Part shown: piece by piece, positions 36,648 through 44,600 of the stretch
How the letters are laid out: every line of letters begins with the position of its first letter
How positions within the stretch are numbered: the first letter of the stretch is position 1
NCBI GenBank assembly: GCA_963747535.1
Contig: CAVVFX010000025.1
Coordinates: forward strand, 186,001 to 250,000
Direction: 5' to 3'
From: CAVVFX01 sp963747535
GTDB lineage: Bacteria; Acidobacteriota; Terriglobia; Bryobacterales; Bryobacteraceae
Length of the DNA: 64,000 nucleotides
Made by a program: the position numbers and the translations under genes
Notes under the pieces: model-generated
Databases searched by the model: none
The model's input: the letters and a program-made list of their open reading frames with translations, nothing else
Told to the model about the DNA's origin: nothing

Positions 36648-36675
36648 ATTATATGGATATTAGGGGGATTGTACA
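36648..36675 (-). promoter_or_regulatory. Candidate promoter of TonB receptor unit
   Basis: On the minus strand TGTACA (36675-36670) and a perfect TATAAT (36653-36648) are spaced by 16 bases, about 55 bases upstream of the receptor ATG. The -35 match is weak. Confidence 0.4.
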
Positions 36676-36860
36676 CCTAACCACCTCTGGTGTGAACCTT
36701 CTTTTTATGGTTTCTTTTCACCGCTGGTCTCCTCGGTCCGAATATGGGCTGGCGTCCGTCGCGTGTAGCCGCACCCTGCAGGCGCCGGAAAGGTGGTCGA
36801 TTCAATGTTTTAGAAACTTCTGTTCCCTGACGACATAACAGAAAAGCTCCGGCTACACAG

Positions 36861-37010
36861 GTGAAGCCTGAACTGGATCTCATTCTCCAGAGCCCCGGGT
36901 TCAGGCGCTCAAAACGGCACTCACGTTTTCTGCGGTTGGTGTGTGAGGCGGCATTGGGCGGTGAACCTGCACGGCTGAACGACTACCTGATCGCCCAACC
37001 GGTCCGATAG
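36861..37010 (+). pseudogene. Remnant of a regulator N-terminal domain
   Basis: A GTG-started frame of 49 codons reads ELDLILQSPGFRRSKRHSRF, then LRLVCEAALGGEPARLNDYL, then a TAG. This matches the opening ~50 residues of a domain common in acidobacterial signalling proteins (LxxILxSxGFxxSxRxxRFLRYVVExxLxGxxxxLKEY), which normally continues with IGVEVFGR and a large effector part. Here it stops immediately, so I read it as a decayed fragment. The surrounding 36594-37074 gap holds nothing else recognisable. Confidence 0.5.
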
Positions 37011-37074
37011 CGGGCTTCGTCCAGGTCGTATCCAGCACATCCATCCGGCCAAGCGAAGAGTGGGACGATGCGTC

Positions 37075-37542
37075 TCATCTTTTTTGGCTTAAGGGTTTCT
37101 GTCCGGAAGCAGGCTGGAGAGCAGAGGCGAAGAACAGGAGACAACCACCCAGGCAAAGCAAAAAGACGTCGGTGAAGTGTTTGCCTGCGAGGAGAGCTGC
37201 GGCTCCCAGCAGGCCGAGAGCCACCGGACGTTTGTCATGCGTGCGAAACGCACGTATCGCCAGGGCGGCGACGGTGACGGCGAGCAGAGCCGCGCCGAGG
37301 GGCACGCCCCAGGCGCCGGCGATCCACGACCCGAATCCGAACGCACTGAAGAGCCCGAACCACACGCCGAGGCAAAGCGGGCACTTCGGCAGAATCACCA
37401 GAAGGATGGCGGGAAGAATGGGCAGCGGACGGCAACAACATTCAGCCGCTAACCGCGGGGCAGGCCGCGGTCCAATGAGTCTAAAACTTGCGCCTTGGCC
37501 GCCGCAAGTGAAGTTTGACCGCAGTTTCTGGAGAAGTCGCAC
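37075..37542 (-). CDS. Small cysteine-containing membrane protein (MerC-like)
   Basis: The 155-residue frame starts at a GTG 12 bases after the tyrosinase stop. After a cysteine group (AAECCCRPLPI) come four hydrophobic segments (LPAILLVILPKCPLCLGVWF, WGVPLGAALLAVTVAALAI, ALGLLGAAALLAGKHF, VFLLCLGGCLLFFASA). The KCPLCLG motif in a membrane segment recalls MerC-type metal-transport proteins, a tentative likeness. The first ~35 residues are encoded by a dispersed 91-bp repeat (37441-37531), so the natural start may lie downstream, or the repeat may have supplied a new N terminus. Nearness to a copper enzyme suggests metal handling, but this is inference. Confidence 0.55.
   Translation of the reverse strand: MRLLQKLRSNFTCGGQGASFRLIGPRPAPRLAAECCCRPLPILPAILLVILPKCPLCLGVWFGLFSAFGFGSWIAGAWGVPLGAALLAVTVAALAIRAFRTHDKRPVALGLLGAAALLAGKHFTDVFLLCLGGCLLFFASALQPASGQKPLSQKR
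37441..37531. repeat. 91-bp dispersed repeat, copy 2 (inside a gene start)
   Basis: Gap-free partner of 693-783. Here it overlaps codons 5 to 34 of the small membrane protein gene on the minus strand. Confidence 0.7.
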
Positions 37543-37554
37543 AAGTGAACTTCG

Positions 37555-39141
37555 CTAACGCACTTCAACGCGGAAGGGTTTCTTTTCAAATAGGGGTAGA
37601 ATCCCGGCCGATGATTGTGGCTGGGTCAGGACCCCGTCACGCGTATGGACCTCGACGACGATTCGAGCCTTATTGGCGGTTTCGGCCTTGAACTCGTGTA
37701 AGCTGACGAAGGTTTTTGTTTCTAGGTGAGTCTGGCAATTGGCGCAGCCGCGAACGTTCCAACGGCTGAGGACGCCGTTGGTCGCGACACGGTATCGCTT
37801 GCCATCGATGACGGCGAACACAGCGATGACGAACGAGCCCCGAATGGAGGCGCGGTTGATGGCGGAGACCTTCACGACTTTGTTGCTGTTCCCGGCGGGA
37901 ACGGCAGCGAGTTGATGGACAGCGGCCGCCGCCACGTCGTCCAGGGAACCGGGGCCATAGATGTAGCCCAGTTGGCCTTGGATATCGATGCAATCGCGGG
38001 AGGTGTAGGTCTGGCCATTCGATTTCTTGAAGGGTGCGAGAGGCGAATCAAGAGTGAGCCAGGAGTTGGGGACAACACCGGGTGTGGGGCCCTGGCTATC
38101 CACCGAGTTAGTGCCAGGGTATTCGGGGATGATATCGAAGTTCCTGGTGGCTTTGTGCCGCTTCTGCCATAGCCAGAAGACCCGGTCGATGAAGCAATGG
38201 TGGAAGAAGAAGATGGGGTCGAGGCCGGCGGTGTCGTTCTCGCCCATATCGCCGTTGGCTCCCGGGATAGGAGAGGCATCGAATGTAGGGACGTCAAAGC
38301 CGCCGGTTGCGAGATGAATGTTGTCGTGGGGCTGTTCGACCGGCACGACCTGAGAGGAGCCGGAGGCAACGTGTTCGTTCCACTCGGCGGCGGATGTGGA
38401 GTTGGAGAAGGCTGTGTAGTTGGGCGCATTCAGGCAGGCCTTGTACTGGTCCGCAACGCCATTGGCGAGCGTCACGCCGTCGACGACGACGGTGGACGTA
38501 AGCCAGTTGACAATGTTGGTATTCAGGAGCTTGACGTTTTTTGCGTAGTTCGGGTAGAGAGCGTTGTGGGCCTTCGTCTCCTCCTGTTCCTGGGTGTTAC
38601 CAACCAGGCCGGAGAGCGGGTAACGAACGGTTTCGTAGCCCATGGGCTTGCTGTAGCTCGGATTATCGGTGCTGATGTTGTCGACAATACTTTTGTTAAA
38701 GATGAAGGAACGCAGCGGATTGGGAATCTTCTGGCCATCGAGCTCGAAAAACTCGTCGGTGAGAGCCCAGGGGATGCCGCCTGTAAGGGAATCGGGAGCG
38801 GTCTCGTCCCAGAAAGGCTGAGTGACGTGATGGCAACCCCGGATGCTGCGCAGGGCCTCCTCCAGCCGCACGAGATACATACGATGCCAGGTGGGGAACA
38901 AAACGTTGCCGTGATTGCAATAGCCTCCCCAGTATTGAGAGTTTCCCCAGCCGGCGCCGCGAAAGGGCTCGCCATGGTAGCCGCCGATAACAAAGAACGA
39001 GTTGGGATCGTCCGGGGGGAGTTCCTTTATTCCTTTCCAGGCCCGCATCACGTCTTCTAGAGGTTTCTTTTTGCCGCTCTTGTAATCGTTCTGCAGATCC
39101 TGAATGGACCTGCGCACACGCACGCCGATGCTCTTCCTCAT
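37555..39141 (-). CDS. Tyrosinase-like type 3 copper protein
   Basis: The 528-residue protein has both copper sites of the tyrosinase family. CuA histidines are in GGYHGEPF, YCNHGNVLFPTWHRMYLVRL (two); CuB histidines are in EQPHDNIHLATGG (two) and DPIFFFHHCFIDRVFWLWQK. The C-terminal ~130 residues (from about 400) form a beta domain, as in longer bacterial and plant polyphenol oxidases. It would oxidise phenols to quinones. No signal peptide is visible at the N terminus (MRKSIGVRVRRSIQDLQNDY), so it may be cytoplasmic or exported with a partner. It is followed after 12 bases by a cysteine-containing membrane protein. Confidence 0.9.
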   Translation of the reverse strand: MRKSIGVRVRRSIQDLQNDYKSGKKKPLEDVMRAWKGIKELPPDDPNSFFVIGGYHGEPFRGAGWGNSQYWGGYCNHGNVLFPTWHRMYLVRLEEALRSIRGCHHVTQPFWDETAPDSLTGGIPWALTDEFFELDGQKIPNPLRSFIFNKSIVDNISTDNPSYSKPMGYETVRYPLSGLVGNTQEQEETKAHNALYPNYAKNVKLLNTNIVNWLTSTVVVDGVTLANGVADQYKACLNAPNYTAFSNSTSAAEWNEHVASGSSQVVPVEQPHDNIHLATGGFDVPTFDASPIPGANGDMGENDTAGLDPIFFFHHCFIDRVFWLWQKRHKATRNFDIIPEYPGTNSVDSQGPTPGVVPNSWLTLDSPLAPFKKSNGQTYTSRDCIDIQGQLGYIYGPGSLDDVAAAAVHQLAAVPAGNSNKVVKVSAINRASIRGSFVIAVFAVIDGKRYRVATNGVLSRWNVRGCANCQTHLETKTFVSLHEFKAETANKARIVVEVHTRDGVLTQPQSSAGILPLFEKKPFRVEVR

Positions 39142-39252
39142 CAGGTAGTCACTCCTGTAAATTCCGGATTTTTCTTTGGGGTCCAGAAAAGTATGGAGCA
39201 GAAATACCGCGGTGTCAAGCCTGATACTTAAAATTGCCTCAGATTAGCAATG

Positions 39253-39286
39253 CCTGGAATCTTAAAATCGATTTTAAAATTCCAGG
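39253..39286. promoter_or_regulatory. 34-bp near-perfect AT-rich palindrome
   Basis: Left arm CCTGGAATCTTAAAATC pairs with GATTTTAAAATTCCAGG with one mismatch and no spacer. It lies 112 bases upstream of the tyrosinase start and 185 bases upstream of the Tat-protein start. It may be an operator for a dimeric regulator, or a relic of a mobile element end; a terminator is unlikely because the flanking genes diverge. Confidence 0.55.
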
Positions 39287-39366
39287 ACGAAGGGAATCCA
39301 ACTGTTCGCGTCCACATTTAACGTCGACTTCGCTTAAGTCATCGGCTAGTCCAGCAGCGTGGCCAG

Positions 39367-39422
39367 AAGTCTCTTTAGCGCGCGCGAGCAGCCGAAAAAC
39401 GCCTACTCCACAACGAAGAATC
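39367..39422. repeat. Dispersed AAGTCTCT..CCTACTCCAC repeat, copy 3
   Basis: AAGTCTCTTTAGCGCGCGCG, then a CCGAAAAACGCC segment, then TACTCCACAACGAAGAATCT. It matches 2690-2740 closely and is 49 bases upstream of the following TTG start. Confidence 0.6.
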
Positions 39423-39470
39423 TCTGGCCTGCGAGGCTTACCGTTAGAATCAATTACGAGGTGACCACAC

Positions 39471-40943
39471 TTGTCTAATTCAACCAGGCGGGATTTTCTC
39501 GCTACATCGGCAGGACTTCTTGCCGCTTCGCAAGCCGCCGCCCAATCCGGAAAAAAAGACCGCATGATCGGCCTTCAGATTGGCGCGGTATCGTTCGTCG
39601 ACGAAGGCGTCGAGCCGGTGCTCGACATCCTGCAATCCACGGGTTCCGTCAACACGCTCTTCATCGCTGCGTTTACCTACGGCCGCGGTATCGCCGGCCG
39701 CCAGGTCCCCGGACAGCCCCTTCCCGATCATGGCCAGCAGAAGTACGACTCCGACACCTTCCATGGCGGCAGTTACGCTTCTATTCACGATAAATACTAC
39801 GCCAACACGCCGCTCAAGAATCTGCGCGCTCCCGACCTCGGCAATTACGACGTGTTCGCGTCCGTCCTCCCCGCGTCACGCAAACGCGGCATGAAGAATA
39901 TCGCCTGGTTCGAGGACGTCTTTCGCTCCGATATACCGAACGTTGCGCAGGTTCAGGAGAAGGATCTGCACGGCCGCAATGCCGATACCCTCTGCTTCAA
40001 CAATCCCGGCTATCGCTATTTCCTTCTTGACCTCGTCGAGGATTACGCCCGCAATTGGGACCTCGACGGCATCATGTGGGGCTCGGAGCGGCAAGGCGCG
40101 TTCGCAAACGCGCTGGGCAGCAAGCACGGCGGACGTTCTTCCGACCCGGGCCGCGTGACCTGCTTCTGCGACTTCTGCCAAAAGAAAGCCGCAACTCGCG
40201 GCATCAGCGTCGCGCGGGCTCGCGAAGGCTTCATGGCACTGGAAAAATACGTGCTCAACGGCCGTGCGGGAACTAGGCCGGTCGACGGCGGTTATGTCGA
40301 AGTCTGGCGCCTCATGCTGCGTTATCCCGAACTGCTGGCCTGGGAAAACCTCTGGCATGACAGCCTGCGCGAAACTTACAAAGCCATTTACGACAAGGTG
40401 AAATCGGTCAAGCCCGGCATGGGGGTCGGTTGGCACATCTGGCACAACAATTCTTTCAGTCCCATCTATCGTGCCGAGCAGGATCTGCAGGTCATCGCGC
40501 CTTATTCAGACTTCCTCAAAATCGTCATTTACAATAACTGCGGCGGCGAGCGGCTGGCCGGTTATGTCGATAGCGTCGCCAAGACACAATACGAAGGCGT
40601 TCCACCCCAGGAACTGCTCGACTTTCACTACCGCGTGCTCAGCTACAGGAACGAGGGAAGCCTCGCACAGATTCCGCACACCGGCCTCTCCAGCGACTAC
40701 GTCCTCCGGGAAACCAAACGCGCCCGCGCCGGACTCGCCGGCACGAAGACGCAACTGTGGCCCGGAATCGACATCGACATTCCGACCTCGGCCGACCACA
40801 GCAAGTGTACGCCGAAAGGAGTGCGGGACGCGGTCAAAGCCGCGTTTGACGGAGGGGCCGACGGAGTCATCCTCTCACGCAAATACTCGGAAATGAAGCT
40901 AGCCAATCTAGCCGGCGCCGGCGTAGCGATCAAAGCAATGTAG
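39471..40943 (+). CDS. Tat-exported TIM-barrel-like hypothetical protein
   Basis: The 490-residue protein starts at a TTG (no near ATG fits), with GAGGTG seven bases upstream. A twin-arginine signal follows (STRRDFLATSAGLLAASQAA). The body has features of glycosidase-like barrels: VNTLFIAAFTYGRG, RGMKNIAWFEDVF, NWDLDGIMWGSERQG, a CFCDFCQKKAA cysteine pair, GMGVGWHIWHNNSF and a C-terminal AFDGGADGVILSRKYSEM. The CxxC with flanking cysteine could bind a metal. I do not recognise a named family; hydrolase-like chemistry on a carbohydrate is plausible from the fold alone. It stands alone. Confidence 0.7.
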   Translation: MSNSTRRDFLATSAGLLAASQAAAQSGKKDRMIGLQIGAVSFVDEGVEPVLDILQSTGSVNTLFIAAFTYGRGIAGRQVPGQPLPDHGQQKYDSDTFHGGSYASIHDKYYANTPLKNLRAPDLGNYDVFASVLPASRKRGMKNIAWFEDVFRSDIPNVAQVQEKDLHGRNADTLCFNNPGYRYFLLDLVEDYARNWDLDGIMWGSERQGAFANALGSKHGGRSSDPGRVTCFCDFCQKKAATRGISVARAREGFMALEKYVLNGRAGTRPVDGGYVEVWRLMLRYPELLAWENLWHDSLRETYKAIYDKVKSVKPGMGVGWHIWHNNSFSPIYRAEQDLQVIAPYSDFLKIVIYNNCGGERLAGYVDSVAKTQYEGVPPQELLDFHYRVLSYRNEGSLAQIPHTGLSSDYVLRETKRARAGLAGTKTQLWPGIDIDIPTSADHSKCTPKGVRDAVKAAFDGGADGVILSRKYSEMKLANLAGAGVAIKAM

Positions 40944-41196
40944 CAAAGGACGAGTCAAGTGGATACCCCATAGCGGCGTTATTTGCGCGCAAAAGCACTT
41001 CGGATCAGTCGCGGCCCGGGTGTAGTTATCTCCAGATGTCTTCACCGCGGCTGCCACTCTTAAGTAACCTCTAGCGAGAAGATTCCTGGTGAAGGTGATC
41101 TGACTGCTGGAGTTGTCGCTGCTGCCAACCGGAGGTTGGGGTCTTGCTACAGGTGAGGGAGAGTACTGAGAGGAAACCTGCAATCTATTGATTTTA

Positions 41197-41240
41197 TGGA
41201 GCCAACCGCCGGGATCGAACTGGCGACTGCGCTAGTCAGT
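41197..41240 (-). tRNA. Degenerate tRNA 3'-end remnant
   Basis: On the minus strand the sequence ends GGTTGGCTCCA and is preceded by a T-arm-like GCCAGTTCGATCCCGGC with one stem mismatch, as in the 3' part of a tRNA (Thr-like acceptor end). Upstream the anticodon and D arms cannot be folded properly, so it is not a working tRNA. The bases after CCA (TAAAATCAATA) are identical to those after the remnant at 59694-59738. Confidence 0.45.
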
Positions 41241-41281
41241 AACCCGGTTTCTCCGTTACCTTACGGTCGCCGCTCAAGAAG

Positions 41282-41322
41282 GCCGCGTCAAAGGCGGCGG
41301 CAGCCAGGATTGGCTGCCCCAC
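41282..41322. repeat. 41-bp dispersed repeat, copy 2
   Basis: GCCGCGTCAAAGGCGGCGGC followed by AGCCAGGATTGGCTGCCCCAC; equal-length partner of 10116-10156. It lies between the tRNA remnant and the mgtC stop. Apart from this and the remnant, the stretch 40944-41345 shows only a small CCAACCGGAGGTTGG hairpin near 41129. Confidence 0.6.
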
Positions 41323-41345
41323 GCAAACAACTAATGACGTCATGT

Positions 41346-42056
41346 TTAGCCGGGGCTGTTATGGACTTCCTGCCATTCCAGTTCCGTTACGTCCGGGCGA
41401 GCCGCGAGGTCCCGAAGGAAGATTGGCGGATCTGTAACACTGGCACGGCTAACCCAGGCGACTTGCCACGATAACTTCCGGCGTGGCGGCGAGGCAATAT
41501 AGGTGACTGCCTGGGATGCGACTTTGAACCCTGACCCCGTGATCCCCAATCGGATCTCTTCCTCCCCCGCGCTGCCTTCGATCGCGAAGGTCAGAATCCC
41601 GTGGCGCTGTTGCTTTATTCTTTGCTCAACCCATCGCAGACACCATAAGATTACCGCTCCCAGAACGGTTGCCGCGATGCCGAGGGCGAGTTGCCCGCCG
41701 CCCAGGCAAAGGCCGACCATCGTAGCAAACCACAATGTTGAGGCGGTGGTCACGCCGATGACGAGATTTTCCCGGCGCAGAATCGTTCCCCCGCCGATGA
41801 ACCCCATCCCCGATAAAATGCCGAGAGGTATGCGCATCACGTCCATGACGACGAACGAGTCGGATGCTTTCCCGGTGGTGTCGATCAACAGAACGGTTTG
41901 GAGCATTCCCACCGCAGCCGTGAGACAGACCAGCATGGTGGTCCGCAGACCCGCCGGCCGGTCGCGTTCTACCCGATTGAGTCCGAGAACTCCACCGGCG
42001 ATCAGGGTGAGGATCAGCCGTAGGGCTATTTCGCGAGCGTCAGGACGGATTGACAT
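41346..42056 (-). CDS. MgtC/SapB family membrane protein
   Basis: The 236-residue protein matches MgtC/SapB: an N-terminal helix (ALRLILTLIAGGVLGLNRVE), the hallmark RPAGLRTTMLVCLTAAVGM, then RIPLGILSGMGFIGGGTILR and GVTTASTLWFATMVGLCLGG. A cytoplasmic C-terminal ACT-like region follows (LTFAIEGSAGEEEIRLG). Family members affect magnesium homeostasis or modulate the ATP synthase in some pathogens; the role in soil bacteria is unclear. The start overlaps the end of the upstream Ku-DUF3175 gene by 17 bases, so the two are coupled. Confidence 0.9.
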   Translation of the reverse strand: MSIRPDAREIALRLILTLIAGGVLGLNRVERDRPAGLRTTMLVCLTAAVGMLQTVLLIDTTGKASDSFVVMDVMRIPLGILSGMGFIGGGTILRRENLVIGVTTASTLWFATMVGLCLGGGQLALGIAATVLGAVILWCLRWVEQRIKQQRHGILTFAIEGSAGEEEIRLGITGSGFKVASQAVTYIASPPRRKLSWQVAWVSRASVTDPPIFLRDLAARPDVTELEWQEVHNSPG

Positions 42057-42720
42057 GGCCGGCCGCTTTTATTTTCCCGAAAAGCCGGCGCAGTTCGGTT
42101 TTCGCGTTGGCTAGAATGTGTTTTTGTTTTTGGGGCAGATTTCGTCCGGCGCGGTTGATGTAAAAGTTAAGCATCGACATGGCGGATTGAAATGGCGACG
42201 ACTTACGCCTGGTGCTTTGTTCCGCGGAATGCTTGAGGGAGAGCGCGATCCTCCTGGCGCTGGTGGATGCAAAAATGTTGTCTTCCAGATCGAGAGCATC
42301 GCTTGTTTCGGTTACTTTTTGCGACCATCGCTTCGTAGTGGTTGTCTTGGGCATTGCCTTCCCGACCTTTTCGTCCGCGGCTAGATAGGAGGAACGCTCG
42401 AACTGAACCGGGTCGACCTCGTCTTCGGCTACAAACTGCAGGATATCCATGGTAGTGGCCGTAGGCGGAGCCAGTTTCTTCAGTTCCTCATCCTCCACCA
42501 CGATGTACTCACCCTTTTTCATTTCATAGCCTTTGACCATGTCGGACCGTTGAATGGGTTTATCTTCCTCGCTGCAGTACCAAACCTCTTTGACTCTCGA
42601 AAGATCCTTGCGGTGGAGCATATGAAAGTGAACTGCCTCCGGCCACGCGGCGGAATAAAGCCGCACCGGGAAGGAAACCAGCCCGAAACTAACATAACCT
42701 TTCCAAACGATCGCAGGCAT
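42040..42720 (-). CDS. Truncated Ku fused to a DUF3175 domain
   Basis: Residues 1-118 are the start of bacterial Ku (MPAIVWKGYVSFGLVSFPVR, VKGYEMKKGEYIVVEDEEL, MDILQFVAEDEVDPVQF). The sequence leaves the Ku pattern at SSYLAADEKVG. From M123 on (MPKTTTTKRWSQKVTETSDA ... SMLNFYINRAGRNLPQKQKH) it is a complete DUF3175 protein of about 104 residues. Normal bacterial Ku is about 260-300 residues, so half the DNA-binding ring is missing. The original DUF3175 start codon appears to survive as M123. An in-frame deletion probably joined two neighbouring genes. End-binding activity is doubtful. The gene is divergent from the LigD ligase gene. Confidence 0.82.
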   Translation of the reverse strand: MPAIVWKGYVSFGLVSFPVRLYSAAWPEAVHFHMLHRKDLSRVKEVWYCSEEDKPIQRSDMVKGYEMKKGEYIVVEDEELKKLAPPTATTMDILQFVAEDEVDPVQFERSSYLAADEKVGKAMPKTTTTKRWSQKVTETSDALDLEDNIFASTSARRIALSLKHSAEQSTRRKSSPFQSAMSMLNFYINRAGRNLPQKQKHILANAKTELRRLFGKIKAAGHVNPS

Positions 42721-42938
42721 ATCAATGCGAAGTGAGGCAATCAGCCGACCATTTGAGGTGTCATTCGCCGGGTGCTCGTTAGATTACGTAACCAAGCGGG
42801 CGAATGATTGGCTTGGTCAGATCGACGCTATGGAGGCGTCTGCGGTCGACCCGCTTTCGTACCTTTGTGCGTGCCGGTCGTATTCGTGCTGAAGAACACG
42901 CAATGCAAGAGTTGGGGGCAGAGCGAGTGGTTGGTCAA

Positions 42939-42968
42939 TTGCTACTACAAGTCAATTGCCTTGATAAT
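42939..42968 (+). promoter_or_regulatory. Candidate promoter of LigD ligase gene
   Basis: TTGCTA (42939-42944) and GATAAT (42963-42968) with an 18-base spacer, about 30 bases upstream of the ATG at 42999. It lies in the 278-base region between the divergent Ku-like and ligase genes. Confidence 0.35.
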
Positions 42969-42998
42969 GAGGCGCACCGCGGTATAGCGGAGGCTAAC

Positions 42999-44600
42999 AT
43001 GGCGCTCGAAGAATACCGGCGAAAGCGTGATTTCAACAAGACTCCCGAACCCCGACCGGGCCGCGTAGACGCGCACCAGGAGAAGCTTTCGTATCTCATT
43101 CAGAAGCACGATGCGACACGGCTGCACTATGACTTCCGACTGGAACTGGACGGCGTGCTGTTGAGTTGGGCGGTCACAAAGGGGCCGAGCTTGGATCCAG
43201 CGGACAAGCGGCTGGCGGTGCGGACGGAGGACCATCCTCTTTCATACGGCAACTTCGAAGGAACAATACCGCGAGGCGAATACGGCGGGGGCACGGTGAT
43301 GCTGTGGGACACCGGCACGTGGGAAGCGGTCGGGGACCCGCACGCCGGACTGAAGAAGGGGCACCTGTCTTTCGTGCTGCACGGCAAGCGGTTGAAAGGC
43401 AGATGGGACCTGGTCCGCATGCATGGCGACGCGAAGCGGGTGAACTGGCTGCTCATCAAGAAGGACGATCCGGAAGCCCGCAAGAGCGCAGACGGAGAAT
43501 ATCTTGAGGAGTCGTCATCCAGCGTGACGACCAGTCGCTCTATGGAGGAAATCGCAGGGGCCAAGGCGCCTAAGAAAAAGAAAACGTCAACGGGCAGGGC
43601 AGGCAGCCACTTGAACGAATTGATGCGGCGCTATCCCGAGGTCCAACTGGCGACGCTGGTCGGCGAGCCTCCGGACGGTCCCGAATGGCTGCATGAAATC
43701 AAGTTCGACGGCTACCGTTTGTTAGCCTTCGTGGCCGGCGGCGAAGCGCGTTTGCGCACACGCAACGGCAAGGATTGGACGGAAAGTTTTCCATCGGTTA
43801 CAGAAGCGCTTAGAAGGCTGAACGTAACCGATGCTGTGGTCGATATGGAAGCCGTGGTTCTTGACGCTCAGGGGAAGAGCGGTTTTCAGGCTCTGCAGGC
43901 GGCGCTCGGCGAGGGCGGAGACGCGAAAAAGATCGTGGCCTATGCCTTCGATCTGTTACATCTTGACGGCGAGGAACTGACGAAGCAGCCGTTGACTGAG
44001 CGCAAGAAGAAGTTGGCGAAACTTTTGGGCCAGCCGCTTTTGGATCAAACAAAGAAAGGCGCGCTGCGCTACAGCGAACACCTTGCGGGTCAGGGTACGG
44101 AGATGTTCGCGGAGTCCTGTGAGAAAGGTCTTGAGGGAATCATTTCGAAAAAGGCGGATGCCTCCTAGGTGATGGGGCGCGACAGAAGCTGGCTGAAAAC
44201 CAAGTGCCTGCAGCGGCAGGAATTTATCATCCTGGGATACAGTAAGGCGCGCTCGGGCGGGCGAGCGTTGGGGGCGCTGTACCTGGCGTACCGGCAAAAG
44301 GCGGACTTGCGTTATGCCGGGAAGGTGGGGACAGGATTCTCGATGAAGAGCGCTCGCGAACTGATGCACCGGTTTGACGGATTGACCGCCGAAAAATCGT
44401 TATTGACGCGCGCGGAAACCGCCGGCATGAGCGGCAATGAATATCAGTCCATCCATTGGCTCAAACCGGTTTTACTCTGCGAAGTTGCATTTACCGAATG
44501 GACCAACGATGGGCGGATCCGGCATCCGTCTTTCCAGGGTCTGCGGGAAGACAAGGATGCCGGCGAAGTAAGAAAGGAGACACCGTGGCTACCCCGGTGA
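42999..44600 (+). pseudogene. ligD: LigD phosphoesterase + ligase gene with in-frame amber codon
   Basis: Started at ATG 42999 (GGAGG about 7 bases upstream). Residues 1-175 are the LigD 3'-phosphoesterase domain (HDATRLHYDFRLELDGVLLS, GTIPRGEYGGGTVMLWD). The ATP-dependent ligase domain follows, with nucleotidyl-lysine K235 in EIKFDGYRLL. At codon 390 (44166-44168) a TAG falls in frame, between GIISKKADAS and VMGRDRSWLKTKC. In relatives this spot reads DAPYVxGRxRxWLKxKC, so the amber replaces the usual Tyr. The frame then continues through the OB-fold domain to 44600. A truncated protein would lack the OB domain and be inactive or weak. It may be a point mutation, a sequencing error or, less likely, suppressed. 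Confidence 0.8.

Larger units (their letters stand above)
39142..39470. other. Divergent intergenic region with long palindrome and repeat
   Basis: 329 bases between the divergent tyrosinase and Tat-protein genes. It contains a near-perfect 34-base palindrome (39253-39286) and a dispersed repeat copy (39367-39422). It is AT-rich around 39190-39290, as expected of promoters. Confidence 0.4.

Noticed and set aside
40908..41183. Minus-strand 91-codon frame (contains ITFTRNLLARGYLRVAAAV)
   Set aside because: It extends into the end of the Tat-protein gene on the other strand and has no ribosome site; at best a fragment, not annotated.
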